This document shows positions 36,843-47,491 of a stretch of DNA of 64,000 nt, piece after piece; position 1 is the first letter of the stretch; each line of letters opens with the position of its first letter. The DNA comes from JALZUR01 sp965205365 (lineage in GTDB: Bacteria > Bdellovibrionota > Bdellovibrionia > Bdellovibrionales > UBA1609): the NCBI GenBank assembly GCA_965205365.1, contig CBDBGT010000013.1, forward strand, positions 372,001 to 436,000, in the 5' to 3' direction. The notes beneath the pieces were generated by a model, which ran no database searches, had not been told where the DNA came from, and worked only from the letters and a program-made list of their open reading frames with translations. The translations under genes and the position numbers were made by a program.

Positions 36843-37411
36843 AGAAAAAAACCTACACCTAAAGTTAAATCCATTGAAGAATACGTTTCTCCACCTAAAA
36901 GATATTTAAAATTTCCTGAAAAAAACATTCTAGAATTCCAAATATAACGGCCACCAAATCTTACAAAAGGGCCACCACGAATTTCACTATCAAGCTGTGA
37001 AGATTTTAAAAACCTTTCTTCAACTCCAAACCCATAAAAATACGCTACTTGATCCATAACATTAATATACACATCACCAGTTTTAAACTCTGACTTAATA
37101 GGATTCCCTTTAAAATAAATATTTACAAAACCCCCTAAACCAAAACTTAAATTCTCTTGGCTAATTACACTGGTTTGGGCTCCACCAAAAATCCCCACAG
37201 CGACTTTAGAAGAAAGGTTCATCTCATATTCTGCACCAACAGCGCCCAATGCGATTCTTCTTATATCCTTACCACTATCAGCTTGGAACACTTCATTTTG
37301 TAAAGCCATTGAAAACCCTAGTGAATCCCCATGGGATTCACTAATGACCATAAAAAAAGCTATGAACACTAATAAAAATTTATTAGCTTGCTTTAGCAAC
37401 TGTCTTTTCAT
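36839..37411 (-). CDS. Exported protein of motor-like operon, possible outer-membrane beta-barrel
   Basis: A 190-residue protein from an ATG at 37411 (MKRQLLKQANKFLLVFIAFF, signal peptide ending SESHG). The remainder is alternating polar/apolar and aromatic (YEMNLSSKVAVGIFGGA, VNIYFKGN, YIWNSRMFFSGNFKYLL), ending in phenylalanine-leucine, as in small beta-barrels. A longer frame to 37531 would read through the end of the neighbouring gene. It overlaps that gene by 29 bp, so it belongs to the MotA/MotB operon as its last gene. I do not recognise the family. Confidence 0.6.
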   Translation of the reverse strand: MKRQLLKQANKFLLVFIAFFMVISESHGDSLGFSMALQNEVFQADSGKDIRRIALGAVGAEYEMNLSSKVAVGIFGGAQTSVISQENLSFGLGGFVNIYFKGNPIKSEFKTGDVYINVMDQVAYFYGFGVEERFLKSSQLDSEIRGGPFVRFGGRYIWNSRMFFSGNFKYLLGGETYSSMDLTLGVGFFL

Positions 37412-39065
37412 TATTCTGCATACTTTCATAACTGTATATTTTTTTAATTTTATTTCTAAAAACTCTCCAATTAATATTTGCCTGTTTATCTTTAGACACT
37501 TTTTCTTGAATTCTAAACTGTGTTCTTTCATCTAAAAGATTTATAGCCTCTTTATGATCAACGTTATACTCTTTAAAGCATTTTATCTCAGACCCTGACA
37601 AATTAGTAACAAACGCTTTAAGTTTAACTGTATCTGTTAGATCAACCCAAGACATACACGGTATCTTAGCTTTTAAAACATCATTATTTTTCATAGCATC
37701 AACTTTAAAAAGTTCATCTTCTGACAAACCATAAATCATGTGCACTACCTTAGCATTAACAGGTTTTTTCTCCGCACTTAAGGTTTTAAAAGACTCAGTA
37801 TTAAGGAAATTTATAAAGCCTTTATACTGTTCATGGGTTCCATGATCTGTTAATGGGTCAAACATCAACAAATCATTGATCTTACTTAAAACATTTGAAT
37901 CTCTAGATTCTGAAACAAAGTGCATAAATTGATCTTTAAATAATTTATACAAAACAATATAATGCTCATTTAAACCATGTTTAAAAACCTCACTTAAGTA
38001 ATCGGCTTTAGTGGGATAAATTGCACCAAAAGCATCTTCAACTAATGAGTGAGGTTTAGCATATCTAAGCCTTGCAAGGGCTACAGAAATAACAGAAAGA
38101 GTATTTTTGTTAAACCCTTTAGGTCTTTGATTGTGCAAAACACTAGAAGCTCTTTTCTCAAAGTTATAGACTTCATGAATAATCTTATAGGTTTCATTTA
38201 AAATGGTTTCAGAAATTTGATTCTGAATTCGAATGATCTCAAAAAATTGAATTTGTGTTTGAATATCTGGCAGATGTACCCATAAAATATGAGCTGTGGA
38301 CCCTGGAGCTTTCTTATAGGCATCATTTATATTCTGACACAAGGATTTAAAATTAAATGTTTCAAATTCATGACCATTTAACGAAAGACCTGCACTAGCC
38401 TCCAGTTCGCTATTTTCTCCATCCATTTGAACAGATTGTCCACCGCTGCCACCGTTAGACATGGTGACTTCACCATCACTTTCAGATCTAGATTTCCAAA
38501 CCCTTGCTAAAAACCACAGTGCTACGACAAAACCAATGGAGAAAATTAAAATCCATAAAAATTGACCGTTTTTTACTAAAGTTTTATATGCACCAAAAAT
38601 AAAATCAGATTTAATATTGTTAACAGCATCGCCAAGTTTTGGAGTGTCGTCTAAAACTGTAAACACCGTCTCTTCTGGAAGAAACAGCCTCTCTTTAAGA
38701 GAAGACTTTACAAGAGCCATCTCTTTTTTAGAAATTTCTCTTTTTTGAATAAAAACAACTTTTCTTTCATAAAGGTTTAAAACATTTTCTATTTTGGAAT
38801 CATGGACATCACCAGTTTTTTGGTACAAGCCAGGAAGGCTGACCACCAGCTCTTCATCTAACTTAGAATCTTGCCTTTTCAATTCAACACGAATTGTCAG
38901 ACTGTCTTCTAATGTATAATCTTTTAAAAGCTGCTCGATTTCAACTTTATGATACTTACTAATAGTTTCATAATCTGACTTCATGGCAAAAGCACTAGAC
39001 AGCATAAAAAACAATGGCACAAACACTAGTACCAACTTTTTAATTAAGTTTTTAACTAAACCCAC
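37383..39065 (-). CDS. Unrecognised membrane protein of MotA/MotB operon
   Basis: 560 residues: a signal peptide (LVLVFVPLFFMLSSAFA), an extracytoplasmic domain of ~140 residues, one strong transmembrane helix near 165-188 (FLWILIFSIGFVVALWFLA), a flexible Gly/Ser linker, and a ~340-residue helical cytoplasmic domain. This layout (periplasmic domain, helix, cytoplasmic helical repeats) recalls a fused FliF/FliG-like ring or rotor component, but I see no motif that proves it. It lies directly downstream of motA and motB homologues, so it is likely their partner. No close family comes to mind. Confidence 0.6.
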   Translation of the reverse strand: MGLVKNLIKKLVLVFVPLFFMLSSAFAMKSDYETISKYHKVEIEQLLKDYTLEDSLTIRVELKRQDSKLDEELVVSLPGLYQKTGDVHDSKIENVLNLYERKVVFIQKREISKKEMALVKSSLKERLFLPEETVFTVLDDTPKLGDAVNNIKSDFIFGAYKTLVKNGQFLWILIFSIGFVVALWFLARVWKSRSESDGEVTMSNGGSGGQSVQMDGENSELEASAGLSLNGHEFETFNFKSLCQNINDAYKKAPGSTAHILWVHLPDIQTQIQFFEIIRIQNQISETILNETYKIIHEVYNFEKRASSVLHNQRPKGFNKNTLSVISVALARLRYAKPHSLVEDAFGAIYPTKADYLSEVFKHGLNEHYIVLYKLFKDQFMHFVSESRDSNVLSKINDLLMFDPLTDHGTHEQYKGFINFLNTESFKTLSAEKKPVNAKVVHMIYGLSEDELFKVDAMKNNDVLKAKIPCMSWVDLTDTVKLKAFVTNLSGSEIKCFKEYNVDHKEAINLLDERTQFRIQEKVSKDKQANINWRVFRNKIKKIYSYESMQNNEKTVAKAS

Positions 39066-39083
39066 AATATTCCCCTCCTACTA

Positions 39084-39848
39084 TTATAATACTAAATCCA
39101 CAAAACTATCTGCTTTATCATCTGTAATCTGTACTCTCACTTCTATACGTCTGTTTTTTAAACCTTTAGTTGGAATATACTCACCACCCTCACTTGAAGG
39201 GCTTCTATCCTTGACTAATGGCAAAGCTGAGCCATACCCAACAACCCTAATCCTAGACTCTAGCAATTGGTTAGAGATTAAAACATTTGCTGCCTGAGAT
39301 GCCCTTAAAGAACTTAAATTTAAATTTGTTTTATAAGAAGACATTGGATTCACCGCCAAACTGTCTGAGTGCCCTTCCACCTTAATTAAAATCTTATCTT
39401 GATAAGGTTTTAACAAGCCTGCAACTTCCTTTAAAACCTTATGACCATTGGACTTTAAAGCAAAACTTCCTATATGAAAAAAATCCCTTTCATATAATCT
39501 TAAAAGAATTTCTCTTCTCCTTCTACTAATGCCCATATTGATTTTTTTAATTTCAAATTGAGCCAACTCAGACCTTACCTCTGATTCAATTTTTGATAAC
39601 ATTTTAGCTTGCATCCTACTCTTACCCTCATCTTCTGTATTCTCTCCTTGTGACTTCTGCATATCTCTTCCAACATCATAAAGCGCATCCTGCTCAGCTC
39701 TTTTACTATGTTCATTAAAAAAAGTAATAAAAAAACATAGTAGTAATGTAACTGTATCCGCATAAGAAATAATCCATGTACCGCCACTACTGTCCTCTTC
39801 TTGACTTTGAGAAATTGATTCCTTACCTCTACTTAAATTACGCCGCAC
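39084..39848 (-). CDS. MotB-like OmpA-domain stator protein
   Basis: 254 residues: a short basic N-terminus, one membrane helix containing the proton-channel aspartate (WIISYADTVTLLLCFF), a linker, and an OmpA/MotB peptidoglycan-binding domain (KVEGHSDSLAVNP, LSSLRASQAANVLIS, VVGYGSALPLV, RRIEVRV). With MotA it should form an ion-driven stator anchored to the wall. It overlaps the motA gene by 11 bp. The rest of the operon contains no flagellar gene, so it may drive a non-flagellar machine such as gliding. Confidence 0.88.
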   Translation of the reverse strand: MRRNLSRGKESISQSQEEDSSGGTWIISYADTVTLLLCFFITFFNEHSKRAEQDALYDVGRDMQKSQGENTEDEGKSRMQAKMLSKIESEVRSELAQFEIKKINMGISRRRREILLRLYERDFFHIGSFALKSNGHKVLKEVAGLLKPYQDKILIKVEGHSDSLAVNPMSSYKTNLNLSSLRASQAANVLISNQLLESRIRVVGYGSALPLVKDRSPSSEGGEYIPTKGLKNRRIEVRVQITDDKADSFVDLVL

Positions 39849-40641
39849 TCTTAACCCCTAAACCACCACCACCAATGTAATTAACAGCTTCTCTTGGTGG
39901 TACTAATGAGTTTATTGTGTCCTGAATAACTATTAAAGAGGCCTGGTTTTTAATTAAAAGAGCCGCCTCCATAATCAATTGACGAGTTTTAAGGCTTTTC
40001 TTAGTACTGATTTCTAGATTGTCTGAAATCGGACTAAAAATAAAATTTGAAATCATTAAGCCATAAAGTGTTGTGGTTAAAGCAATGGCCATATACTGAC
40101 CCATTTCACCCATATTAACAGACTGACCCCCTATTGATGACATTAAGGCAATCAAACCAACAACAGTACCCACCATTCCAAAAGCAGGAGGGTACTTTGA
40201 CATTGATTTAATAATTCCAACTTCATACTTTTCATTGTCAAAGGTAGACATAATTCTTTGCTCAAGCATTTCCCTTATCTCTTGATCGCTATAACCATCA
40301 CCAATAAGAACCAAGCAATCATTTAAAAACGGGTGTACGGTACCTGTTGCCCCTGAAGGAATCCCTTTAAGTGAGCACTCCTCTGCAAACTTCATAAGAT
40401 CCACACCTGTTTTATTAAAGCCCTTACTCCTTCTTAAAAAGATTTTTCCTACTACTGATAAAACTCTAGTAACATCTGTCATGGAGTAAGAAAGAAGTAT
40501 TGCTGAAATAGTCCCTCCAAAAACAATTCCTAAACCTAATATATTAATAAAAAACTTTACATCCACACCAGATGTTAAAAATGTCATTGTTGCCACGAAC
40601 AAAGCTAAACTTGCACCTATAATTGCGGATACTGCTCTCAT
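39838..40641 (-). CDS. MotA-like stator protein
   Basis: 267 residues with four membrane helices (near 7-25, 33-52, 148-170, 182-203). The hallmark block is KYPPAFGMVGTVVGLIALMSSIG, followed by YMAIALTTTLYGLMISNFIF, as in MotA/PomA proton or sodium channels. The cytoplasmic loop contains the charged residues expected to contact a rotor (EQRIMSTFDNEKYE). It begins 3 bp after the upstream lipoprotein gene and overlaps motB. Confidence 0.9.
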   Translation of the reverse strand: MRAVSAIIGASLALFVATMTFLTSGVDVKFFINILGLGIVFGGTISAILLSYSMTDVTRVLSVVGKIFLRRSKGFNKTGVDLMKFAEECSLKGIPSGATGTVHPFLNDCLVLIGDGYSDQEIREMLEQRIMSTFDNEKYEVGIIKSMSKYPPAFGMVGTVVGLIALMSSIGGQSVNMGEMGQYMAIALTTTLYGLMISNFIFSPISDNLEISTKKSLKTRQLIMEAALLIKNQASLIVIQDTINSLVPPREAVNYIGGGGLGVKSAA

Positions 40642-40644
40642 TTC

Positions 40645-41283
40645 CTATCTCCCTATTTCTTTTTCCAACTGCTCAATAACTGATTTAATTTCATAATTTT
40701 TAGAATATAAACTAAAAGACCTTCTATAAGAATTTAAAGCCCTTCTTTTATTGCCCTTTAAATAACTTAAATTTCCTTCTAAAAGACTCACCACAGCTCC
40801 TGGTGTTTTTAGTCTTTTTAAGTTTACAACTTCTGCCCCTGCTTTACTAAGTTCACCTTGTAAGAGCTGCTTTTGAAAAGCCAACACACTTAAAATTTGA
40901 GCAGTGCTTAAATTCTGTATTCTTTCAACCATTTTCTCTTCAACTTCTAAAGGAAGGAGTTTCTCTTTTTTTTTAAGTTTTACATTTAGCTCCCCTTGCT
41001 TCCAGTGAGAAGGAAGAACCACCTGATAGTCCTCATGTCTATCCGAAACAAATTTTAAATAGATAAAATCACCTTTTGCAACTTGTGCAAAGTTCATTTC
41101 TAAGGGAGTTCTTCCCATTGAATTGCCCAAGTCATGACCCCCATATCCAAGAATCACCTCAGCTTGAGGGTTAGAATTTATTTTAATAACTTTACCTTTT
41201 TTAGGTAAAACTCCACACCCCACAACATTGAATATAAATACAATACTTAAAGTTTGAAGCCATATTTTCTTATCTATACACAT
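40645..41283 (-). CDS. Lipoprotein heading motor-like operon
   Basis: A 212-residue lipoprotein (signal ending FIFNVVGC). The N-terminal ~80 residues resemble a PEGA-type surface beta domain (KVIKINSNPQAEVILGY, GRTPLEMNF). A C-terminal helical part with LEGNLSYLKGNKRRALNSYRRSFSLY suggests one or two TPR-like repeats. It is the first gene of the operon with motA, motB and two membrane or exported proteins. It could be an outer-membrane bushing or anchor for the stator (inference). Confidence 0.65.
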   Translation of the reverse strand: MCIDKKIWLQTLSIVFIFNVVGCGVLPKKGKVIKINSNPQAEVILGYGGHDLGNSMGRTPLEMNFAQVAKGDFIYLKFVSDRHEDYQVVLPSHWKQGELNVKLKKKEKLLPLEVEEKMVERIQNLSTAQILSVLAFQKQLLQGELSKAGAEVVNLKRLKTPGAVVSLLEGNLSYLKGNKRRALNSYRRSFSLYSKNYEIKSVIEQLEKEIGR

Positions 41284-41527
41284 TTCTTAAAACCCCATTA
41301 ATAAACTTATCGTCTCAATACGTAGTCACCTTTATAAAACTCATGTTAAACTGGATTAAAGAATAGCCTTTAATTAAAATTAATTCTCAATTTTTAGCCT
41401 TCAATAAAGCTCTATTAAACAATATCAGGTCATTAAAAAATCCCATAAAACCCCACACAAGCCCCCTATATTTTCACTTAGAAAGTGATCCACTCCATAA
41501 AACTTATTTTATAACAAGTCTGTGTAA

Positions 41528-44500
41528 TTAGTTTGCAAACCTTAACTGAGGGTACCCATTAACAGGAACAACCCAAATTGTTGTAAAATCCCAGCCTACA
41601 TAAATTGAATTTTCATAATCTTGCATTTGTGCAGTTGTGTGGCCTGAAATACTACTGCCTACTCCAATAGCGCCACTGCCACTTGGAAATGCTTTAGTTG
41701 AAACCTCTTTATCCCAAAAAGAATTAGTAATTGTATGTAAACTCGCATTAGATTTACCTAAAGCACCACCACGATCAGTTGGGCCACCTAAAATAGCTGA
41801 AGCCGAGTAACAGTAATCAATAGTAATCAGGCCCCCTGTAAAGTCATAACCACCTATAAAACCACCGGCTTGAGACCCTGCATAAACAGCTCCCAATGAA
41901 TAACAGTTTGAGATGTTCACATTAGAACCAAGGCGTGTATTGATTTTACCCACTAACCCACCGTACTGTTGATTTTGAGCGGCAAAGTTTGTTCCTACCT
42001 GTGAAGTTGAAAACACTTCAGAAATATTAAGTGTGGAATCAGATAGTGTATTAATGGAACCAATGAATCCACCAACACCACTAGATAAAGTATCCACTAA
42101 GCCTTTAGAGTATGATTTTGAAATTGAGGACACCTCTAATTCACCAACAGAGACTCTGCCTATAAGCCCACCAACATCATTACCTAGAGAAACTAAACCT
42201 CCAGTAGCATAAGAGTTGCTAAGTGTAGAGCTTAACATTTCACCAATTAATCCTCCTGATAAGTCCATAACATTATGATTCGCTATGGAGTACACATTTA
42301 AAATACTTGAATTGGTTGCATAACCCACAACCCCTCCTGCTCTTCTTCCTGTAGAAGTCACTGGTACTTTTGAATATACATTTTCCAATGTACCCTCTAA
42401 AGTTCCAACAATACCACCAACATTATCTACTCCTAAAACAGCTCCACTTTCTGTATATGAATTTGCAATGGATGCTCCAGATCTAACTTCACCAGCCAAT
42501 CCACCTGCAGTACTCTGACTGGCCTCAACCACAGCTCTTGAAAAAGAATTCTTAAGTTGTTTGTTCTCTCCTAGATTTCCAAACAGCCCACCAAGAATCT
42601 TCGTACCTGTGACTCTTCCTTCAGAATAAACTGAACTAAAAACTCCCCCTAAATCAGGCCCTGATAGCCCCACAATACCTCCACCGTAGCCAGTAAGACC
42701 ATTTACAACAACTGTTCCAATAAAGTAAGATTCTGTAACTTCAAAATTTAAATGCTCACCTGATTTTCTTCCAATCAAACCACCAACATAATCATCTGCC
42801 GTGATATTGCCTGTAACAAAAACATTTGAAACAAGACCTGTTTTATTATTTCCACCTTCAGCAACACCAATAATACCACCAACTGATTGGTTAGCTGTAA
42901 TGTCGACATTGACAAGCCCTAAATTAAAAACTTGAAAATCTCCAGCCACATGACCCAAAAATCCAACATTATGTTGAGCACTATTGTTATAGGTCCAATT
43001 TAAAATAATATGCCCGTCTCCATCAAAATGTCCTGAAAACTTCTTAGTAGCATCCCCTAAAGGATCAAAACTAATATTAGCTAGATCAATATTTTTACCA
43101 AGTTTATAGTACTTTCCTGACTCTGAGCCCTGCCTAACACTAGCTAGGTGCGTTTCATTACAAATAATATAAGGATCTGCTATACTTTCTCCTGTACCTG
43201 CTGCAAAATCTGCATTCCAAGAACCTATATCTTCACACAATATAGGAGTAAGACTATAAGTGTAGCCGTTTGCTAAGGCGTCTTCTGAGTTAACTATATT
43301 TCCTAAGGAAGCTGGATGGTTAACCTGAGTTCTAAGCCTAACCTCAACACCACCTGAAGCTCCCGCCTGAGGTGTTATACAAGTTAATGCTTGTTCACTA
43401 AGTATACTGACATTAGTACAAACTCTACCAGAAATAAGGACCTCAGTATCCTGCCCTACTCCATTATCAGTATGTGAACTAAACCCTGTTCCATAAACAA
43501 CAATAAGCTGGTTACCTTGAACAGGTCCAACCCTTCCTTTAACACTTGTAATAGTTAAAATATTATTAATATCTACGGTAACATCTGCTCTAGACTCATT
43601 TCCTTGGCCATCTCTTACTATAAGTAGATAGTTAATCTTTCTGTTTAAATTTGGAGGGCCACTTAATGGATCCAAACTTAAAGCTTGAGCTGTTGAGGCA
43701 CTATCGCCTTGAACAATTAGCGTTGATCCTAACCCTCTATAAACAACTTCATCTGTATCTGTTGCAAGATCTCCTGCCACTGAAACCCTTCTTCTAATTT
43801 CAACTTGTAAATTTGCATTATCTGAAATGTTGTCACTCATCTCCCACTCTAATTCCCAAACCTTTGATTTAATAGTTTTTGTAGAAACTAAGTTTATAAC
43901 ACTAGGAGGTGTCACGTCAGGAACATTAAGGTTTCTAGTTAGTTGATCACATGTGGTATTGTTTGAAGCATCTTTTGCACAAACAGTATAATAATATGTT
44001 TGCGATTCAATAAGACCACTGTCTTGAAAATTTAAATTTGTAGTTGCTGTTTTTAAATTCCCGTCTGGCTGAAGAGGATTTGAAAAATCAAAAGGAACAT
44101 TGTTACTATAAACCTCATACCTAATTTCAGCTCCAGGCTCTAATGCATATTGATTGTCTATACCAGGGCCCCAAGATAAAACAAAATTTGGTGCAGCCCC
44201 GATAGTTAATTTAGAATCAAATACAGGCGCTGTCTTATCAATAGTTCTTTTATCTGAATAGTTACTTGCAGGATCTAGGTACAATGTTTCATTGTTAACA
44301 TTATCGTATGCTCTTACATGAAGTCTATATGTTTTATAAGCATCTAATCCACTTACTGTACATTGAGTAATTCTATCCGAGCAACCATAATCAACACAAG
44401 GACATGTTCTCATTAAGGTTAACACATTGGTTAAAGGCTCCACTTCATAGACTCTAAACCCTCTATAGTCTGTCCAATCTACTGGTGCATTCCATGTCAC

Positions 44501-46318
44501 TGTAAATTCACCTTCTCCAGGTGTTAAGATTTCTGAAGGTCCCTTAATACCAATAAAATTAGGCGGAGGTGTCACATCAAGAACCGTTGTAGATCTAAAC
44601 ACCCCTGTTGCTGAGCAGTTCTGTGAACCAAATGGAGGCTCTGTCATATCACATGCTTCTACCAAAGCGTAAACATCATCACCATCTGAAATTAAAAATT
44701 CAACACTTGAAATCGATGCACCTGTTGACGACAATCCATGGTTTTTTAATAAAACAATAGGGTTTTGAGGAGGTGTTGGTTGATTTACCCACAGTGTTAT
44801 TTTGTACTCTTTAATATCAGAGGCCGTACTTGCATTCCATGAAAGGTTTAAAAGCTGACTCTGGTTATCAAAAGCCACTCCTTGGACACCGATGAAGTCC
44901 GGAGGAGTAGTGTCTAATGTATTTATTTGTAATGAATTGTTATTTGTTGAAACATTCCCTGCTAAATCAACAACCTTAATACATACAGAATAATAGGCCC
45001 TTTCACTTAGGCCTACTAAGTCAAAAGTTGCAACTCCCTGAGCAGGATAACTTGAAACATTAAGTTCTGCTTGTTGTACTCCAACCAAACATGGATTACT
45101 TGTCACCGGAGACGGACTAGACAATACAAAAATTCTATACTTATCTCCACCATTTATAGGGTCTACAAGTTCTGTAGCAATTCCTATCCATGATAAAGAC
45201 ACAACAGAGTCGGCAGGAACGCCCCTAACCATATTTGAAATCCCACCAAAACTTGGAGGTGTAATATCTACTACATTAATTGTTTGAAAACTAGAAACTA
45301 CAGACCTGTTCCCTGTAGGATCTTCGTCTTGAACAATAATATTGTATATTTGACCTTCTTGAAGAGAACTAAGATCTAGTTCTTGAGGGGGAGAGTGTAG
45401 ATCATCACCTGATAAAAGGTATGTTTTTTCTAGTGTATAGTCTCCAATATTTGTTCCCCCTGTAACACCTTTACGTACATATATATACCTTCTAGAAATT
45501 CCACCTTGAGTTTCTGTCCAAGGCGCTGTTATTTTTAAAATTCCATTTTCAAGGGCCAATGCAAAAGCTCCTGTTGTAAGAGGAGCCCCACCATCAGGAG
45601 TAAACACTGTTTGCTTAACTGTATTGGTTTCACAAGTATCCCCCTCTGAACAAGCCCTCACACCAAAAACATAATTAAGCTCATCACCAAGGCCACTAAG
45701 GACCACCTCTGGAGGACTACCTTGTAAAACAATAGCCTTTGGAGGAATTGTCCAATCCACATCACTACCAACATTTGCAAAAATTTTATATGAATAAGCC
45801 GACACTGGATCATCGGAAATAGATGGCTGCCACGTCACTTTTACTGAATGTGCATCAACCTCTAAAGCTGTTGCAATTCCTGTAAACACTGGAGCATTAA
45901 TTGCAAGAGTAGACAGTTGAAGGTTATTTGTTCCTTCAGACCACACACCATCAATTAAAGCCTCGCATGTATATAAATATGTAGCCCCTTCTCTAAGCCC
46001 ATCATCATCTATATGAGAAGTTATAGCGTTTGCTCTAGAAAACTCTGCAATTTGATTCCCATTTCTTCTAAGTCTAACTCTTAAAGCTGCTTCTGGAAAA
46101 AGAAAGTTTACCTCTATGCGTTTTGTCCCCACACCCTGTCCATCTACACAGCCAGCATAATCAAACTTACCTTGGTCCGTACCACCAGAACCCCCTCCAA
46201 CCCCACTACCACTTGTAGCCTCGCCTGAGATGCTCTCTATAACACAGCCTGTTTGCACTACTAAGACCAGAGTAAAACCAAATAAGTATATATATTTTAC
46301 TAAAGATTTAAGACTCAT
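41528..46318 (-). CDS. Giant lipoprotein with FN3 repeats, IPT/TIG and GLUG repeats
   Basis: 1596 residues with lipoprotein signal (LVLVVQTGC) and a Gly/Ser-rich tether. Residues ~130-930 hold about eight fibronectin-III-like repeats (recurring DVTPPSF.G, YSVCIKVVDLAGN, YTVCAKDASNN). An IPT/TIG domain follows near 940-1030 (VYGTGFSSH). About fifteen GLUG-type repeats occupy 1100-1540 (VGGLIGR, GGIVGTLEG, GGLIGEM, GGFIGS), ending in NSFWDKEVST and WVVPVNGYPQLRFAN. This is a cell-surface adhesin-like architecture. It is transcribed toward the motor-like operon but separated from it by ~245 bp. Confidence 0.88.
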   Translation of the reverse strand: MSLKSLVKYIYLFGFTLVLVVQTGCVIESISGEATSGSGVGGGSGGTDQGKFDYAGCVDGQGVGTKRIEVNFLFPEAALRVRLRRNGNQIAEFSRANAITSHIDDDGLREGATYLYTCEALIDGVWSEGTNNLQLSTLAINAPVFTGIATALEVDAHSVKVTWQPSISDDPVSAYSYKIFANVGSDVDWTIPPKAIVLQGSPPEVVLSGLGDELNYVFGVRACSEGDTCETNTVKQTVFTPDGGAPLTTGAFALALENGILKITAPWTETQGGISRRYIYVRKGVTGGTNIGDYTLEKTYLLSGDDLHSPPQELDLSSLQEGQIYNIIVQDEDPTGNRSVVSSFQTINVVDITPPSFGGISNMVRGVPADSVVSLSWIGIATELVDPINGGDKYRIFVLSSPSPVTSNPCLVGVQQAELNVSSYPAQGVATFDLVGLSERAYYSVCIKVVDLAGNVSTNNNSLQINTLDTTPPDFIGVQGVAFDNQSQLLNLSWNASTASDIKEYKITLWVNQPTPPQNPIVLLKNHGLSSTGASISSVEFLISDGDDVYALVEACDMTEPPFGSQNCSATGVFRSTTVLDVTPPPNFIGIKGPSEILTPGEGEFTVTWNAPVDWTDYRGFRVYEVEPLTNVLTLMRTCPCVDYGCSDRITQCTVSGLDAYKTYRLHVRAYDNVNNETLYLDPASNYSDKRTIDKTAPVFDSKLTIGAAPNFVLSWGPGIDNQYALEPGAEIRYEVYSNNVPFDFSNPLQPDGNLKTATTNLNFQDSGLIESQTYYYTVCAKDASNNTTCDQLTRNLNVPDVTPPSVINLVSTKTIKSKVWELEWEMSDNISDNANLQVEIRRRVSVAGDLATDTDEVVYRGLGSTLIVQGDSASTAQALSLDPLSGPPNLNRKINYLLIVRDGQGNESRADVTVDINNILTITSVKGRVGPVQGNQLIVVYGTGFSSHTDNGVGQDTEVLISGRVCTNVSILSEQALTCITPQAGASGGVEVRLRTQVNHPASLGNIVNSEDALANGYTYSLTPILCEDIGSWNADFAAGTGESIADPYIICNETHLASVRQGSESGKYYKLGKNIDLANISFDPLGDATKKFSGHFDGDGHIILNWTYNNSAQHNVGFLGHVAGDFQVFNLGLVNVDITANQSVGGIIGVAEGGNNKTGLVSNVFVTGNITADDYVGGLIGRKSGEHLNFEVTESYFIGTVVVNGLTGYGGGIVGLSGPDLGGVFSSVYSEGRVTGTKILGGLFGNLGENKQLKNSFSRAVVEASQSTAGGLAGEVRSGASIANSYTESGAVLGVDNVGGIVGTLEGTLENVYSKVPVTSTGRRAGGVVGYATNSSILNVYSIANHNVMDLSGGLIGEMLSSTLSNSYATGGLVSLGNDVGGLIGRVSVGELEVSSISKSYSKGLVDTLSSGVGGFIGSINTLSDSTLNISEVFSTSQVGTNFAAQNQQYGGLVGKINTRLGSNVNISNCYSLGAVYAGSQAGGFIGGYDFTGGLITIDYCYSASAILGGPTDRGGALGKSNASLHTITNSFWDKEVSTKAFPSGSGAIGVGSSISGHTTAQMQDYENSIYVGWDFTTIWVVPVNGYPQLRFAN

Positions 46319-47083
46319 CTTTTCCCCTTAAAATTAACAAATACTCCTGCCTACACACTTCGGTAAAAAATTCCATTGAGTTTAAATACTTTAATAATTT
46401 TAATTGTTTATTTGGTCATAGGTCATACTCATCCGAAGTTAATGACGCCAAAATGTTTCAATATGAGATAAAAACACAGTGTCATAACATTATGATGTTT
46501 AAAAATTGATTAAAATAAGACCACTCATTTTAATCAAAGGTTTTACACCTGATATTTCAGCTAATGGTGTTGAGCTCTACCCTAGACATCAATAGTAAAT
46601 GGTAGCTCTAAATCCTCAATAAGATGCAAGACAACCTTAAATATAGGTTTTTTTTGACTAGTAATTTTTGTTTTTTTAGGCCTGCCCAAAGCTTACTTTT
46701 TTGAAAAATCGTAATCAACTCTATGACTATCTATTATTTTCTCCATTTAATTTGCTTTAACCTCTGTCTTTTTGACATAGCAGGACTAACCTTTTACAAC
46801 TTTTGTTGTTTCTTTCATTGTGCCCTTCCAGTTATAAACCTCAATGGATTCAACAGCCTTTTTAAAATCTTTTTCTAAAAACTTTTAGAAAAAATTAAAA
46901 TGCCCAGCCCTTGGCTGTTGTAAACAAAATTCTAGAACCTAAAAGGTCTTAACAATGACTATTTGTGCGCTTAGTCATAAAGTATCCCCCCGAGATTACG
47001 GAGATTTCACCTACTTTTTATAAAAAATTCAAAAGTGAAAATAAGCTTGCTCTAATTGCAAAACACGCCTATTCCAAATTTTA
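46319..47083. other. AT-rich gap with possible decayed gene
   Basis: 765 bp without an open gene. On the minus strand, fragments such as EKIIDSHRVDYDFSKK and FKVVLHLIEDLELPF appear between stops, which suggests a decayed coding region of unknown identity. I cannot name it. Confidence 0.3.
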
Positions 47084-47491
47084 ATGAAGCACATAACATA
47101 TATTATCTTATTCATAAGTTCATTTTCCTTTGCTGAGTTTCATAATCCAGCTCTCGTTGACTTTGCAAATTCAGGAGACAATCAATCAAAATTTACCATT
47201 GAAGATTGTAAAGAGGCAGATAAAAAACCTCCTTTAGGTTTTGTATATGGGCGTGTAAATAGCTCTTCTGAAAAAATTAAAGTTTATTATCAACATATTA
47301 TATCAAACCCCCAAAACCCCACCTTGATTTATCTAGAGGGAGGACCTGGCGGTCACTCTATTGGGGAAAGTGAATATTTTAAAGAGTTATCGAGTATATT
47401 TAATATACTCTATTTGGATCCAAGAGGTTTTGGGTGCGGCTTTCTTGGTGAAAGTTATGCAAATTATGCTAGCTCTCCTAGAACTCCATGA
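47084..47491 (+). pseudogene. Truncated alpha/beta-hydrolase (proline iminopeptidase-like)
   Basis: A 135-residue product with signal peptide (MKHITYIILFISSFSFA), then the start of an S33-type alpha/beta hydrolase: VYGRVNSSSEKIKVYYQ, LIYLEGGPGGHSIG (oxyanion HGGPG-type loop) and LYLDPRGFGCG. The frame stops just after that strand, before the nucleophile elbow and the catalytic Ser, Asp and His, which normally need another ~300 residues. It is probably a 3'-truncated gene. No continuation is recognisable in the following 130 bp. Confidence 0.65.
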
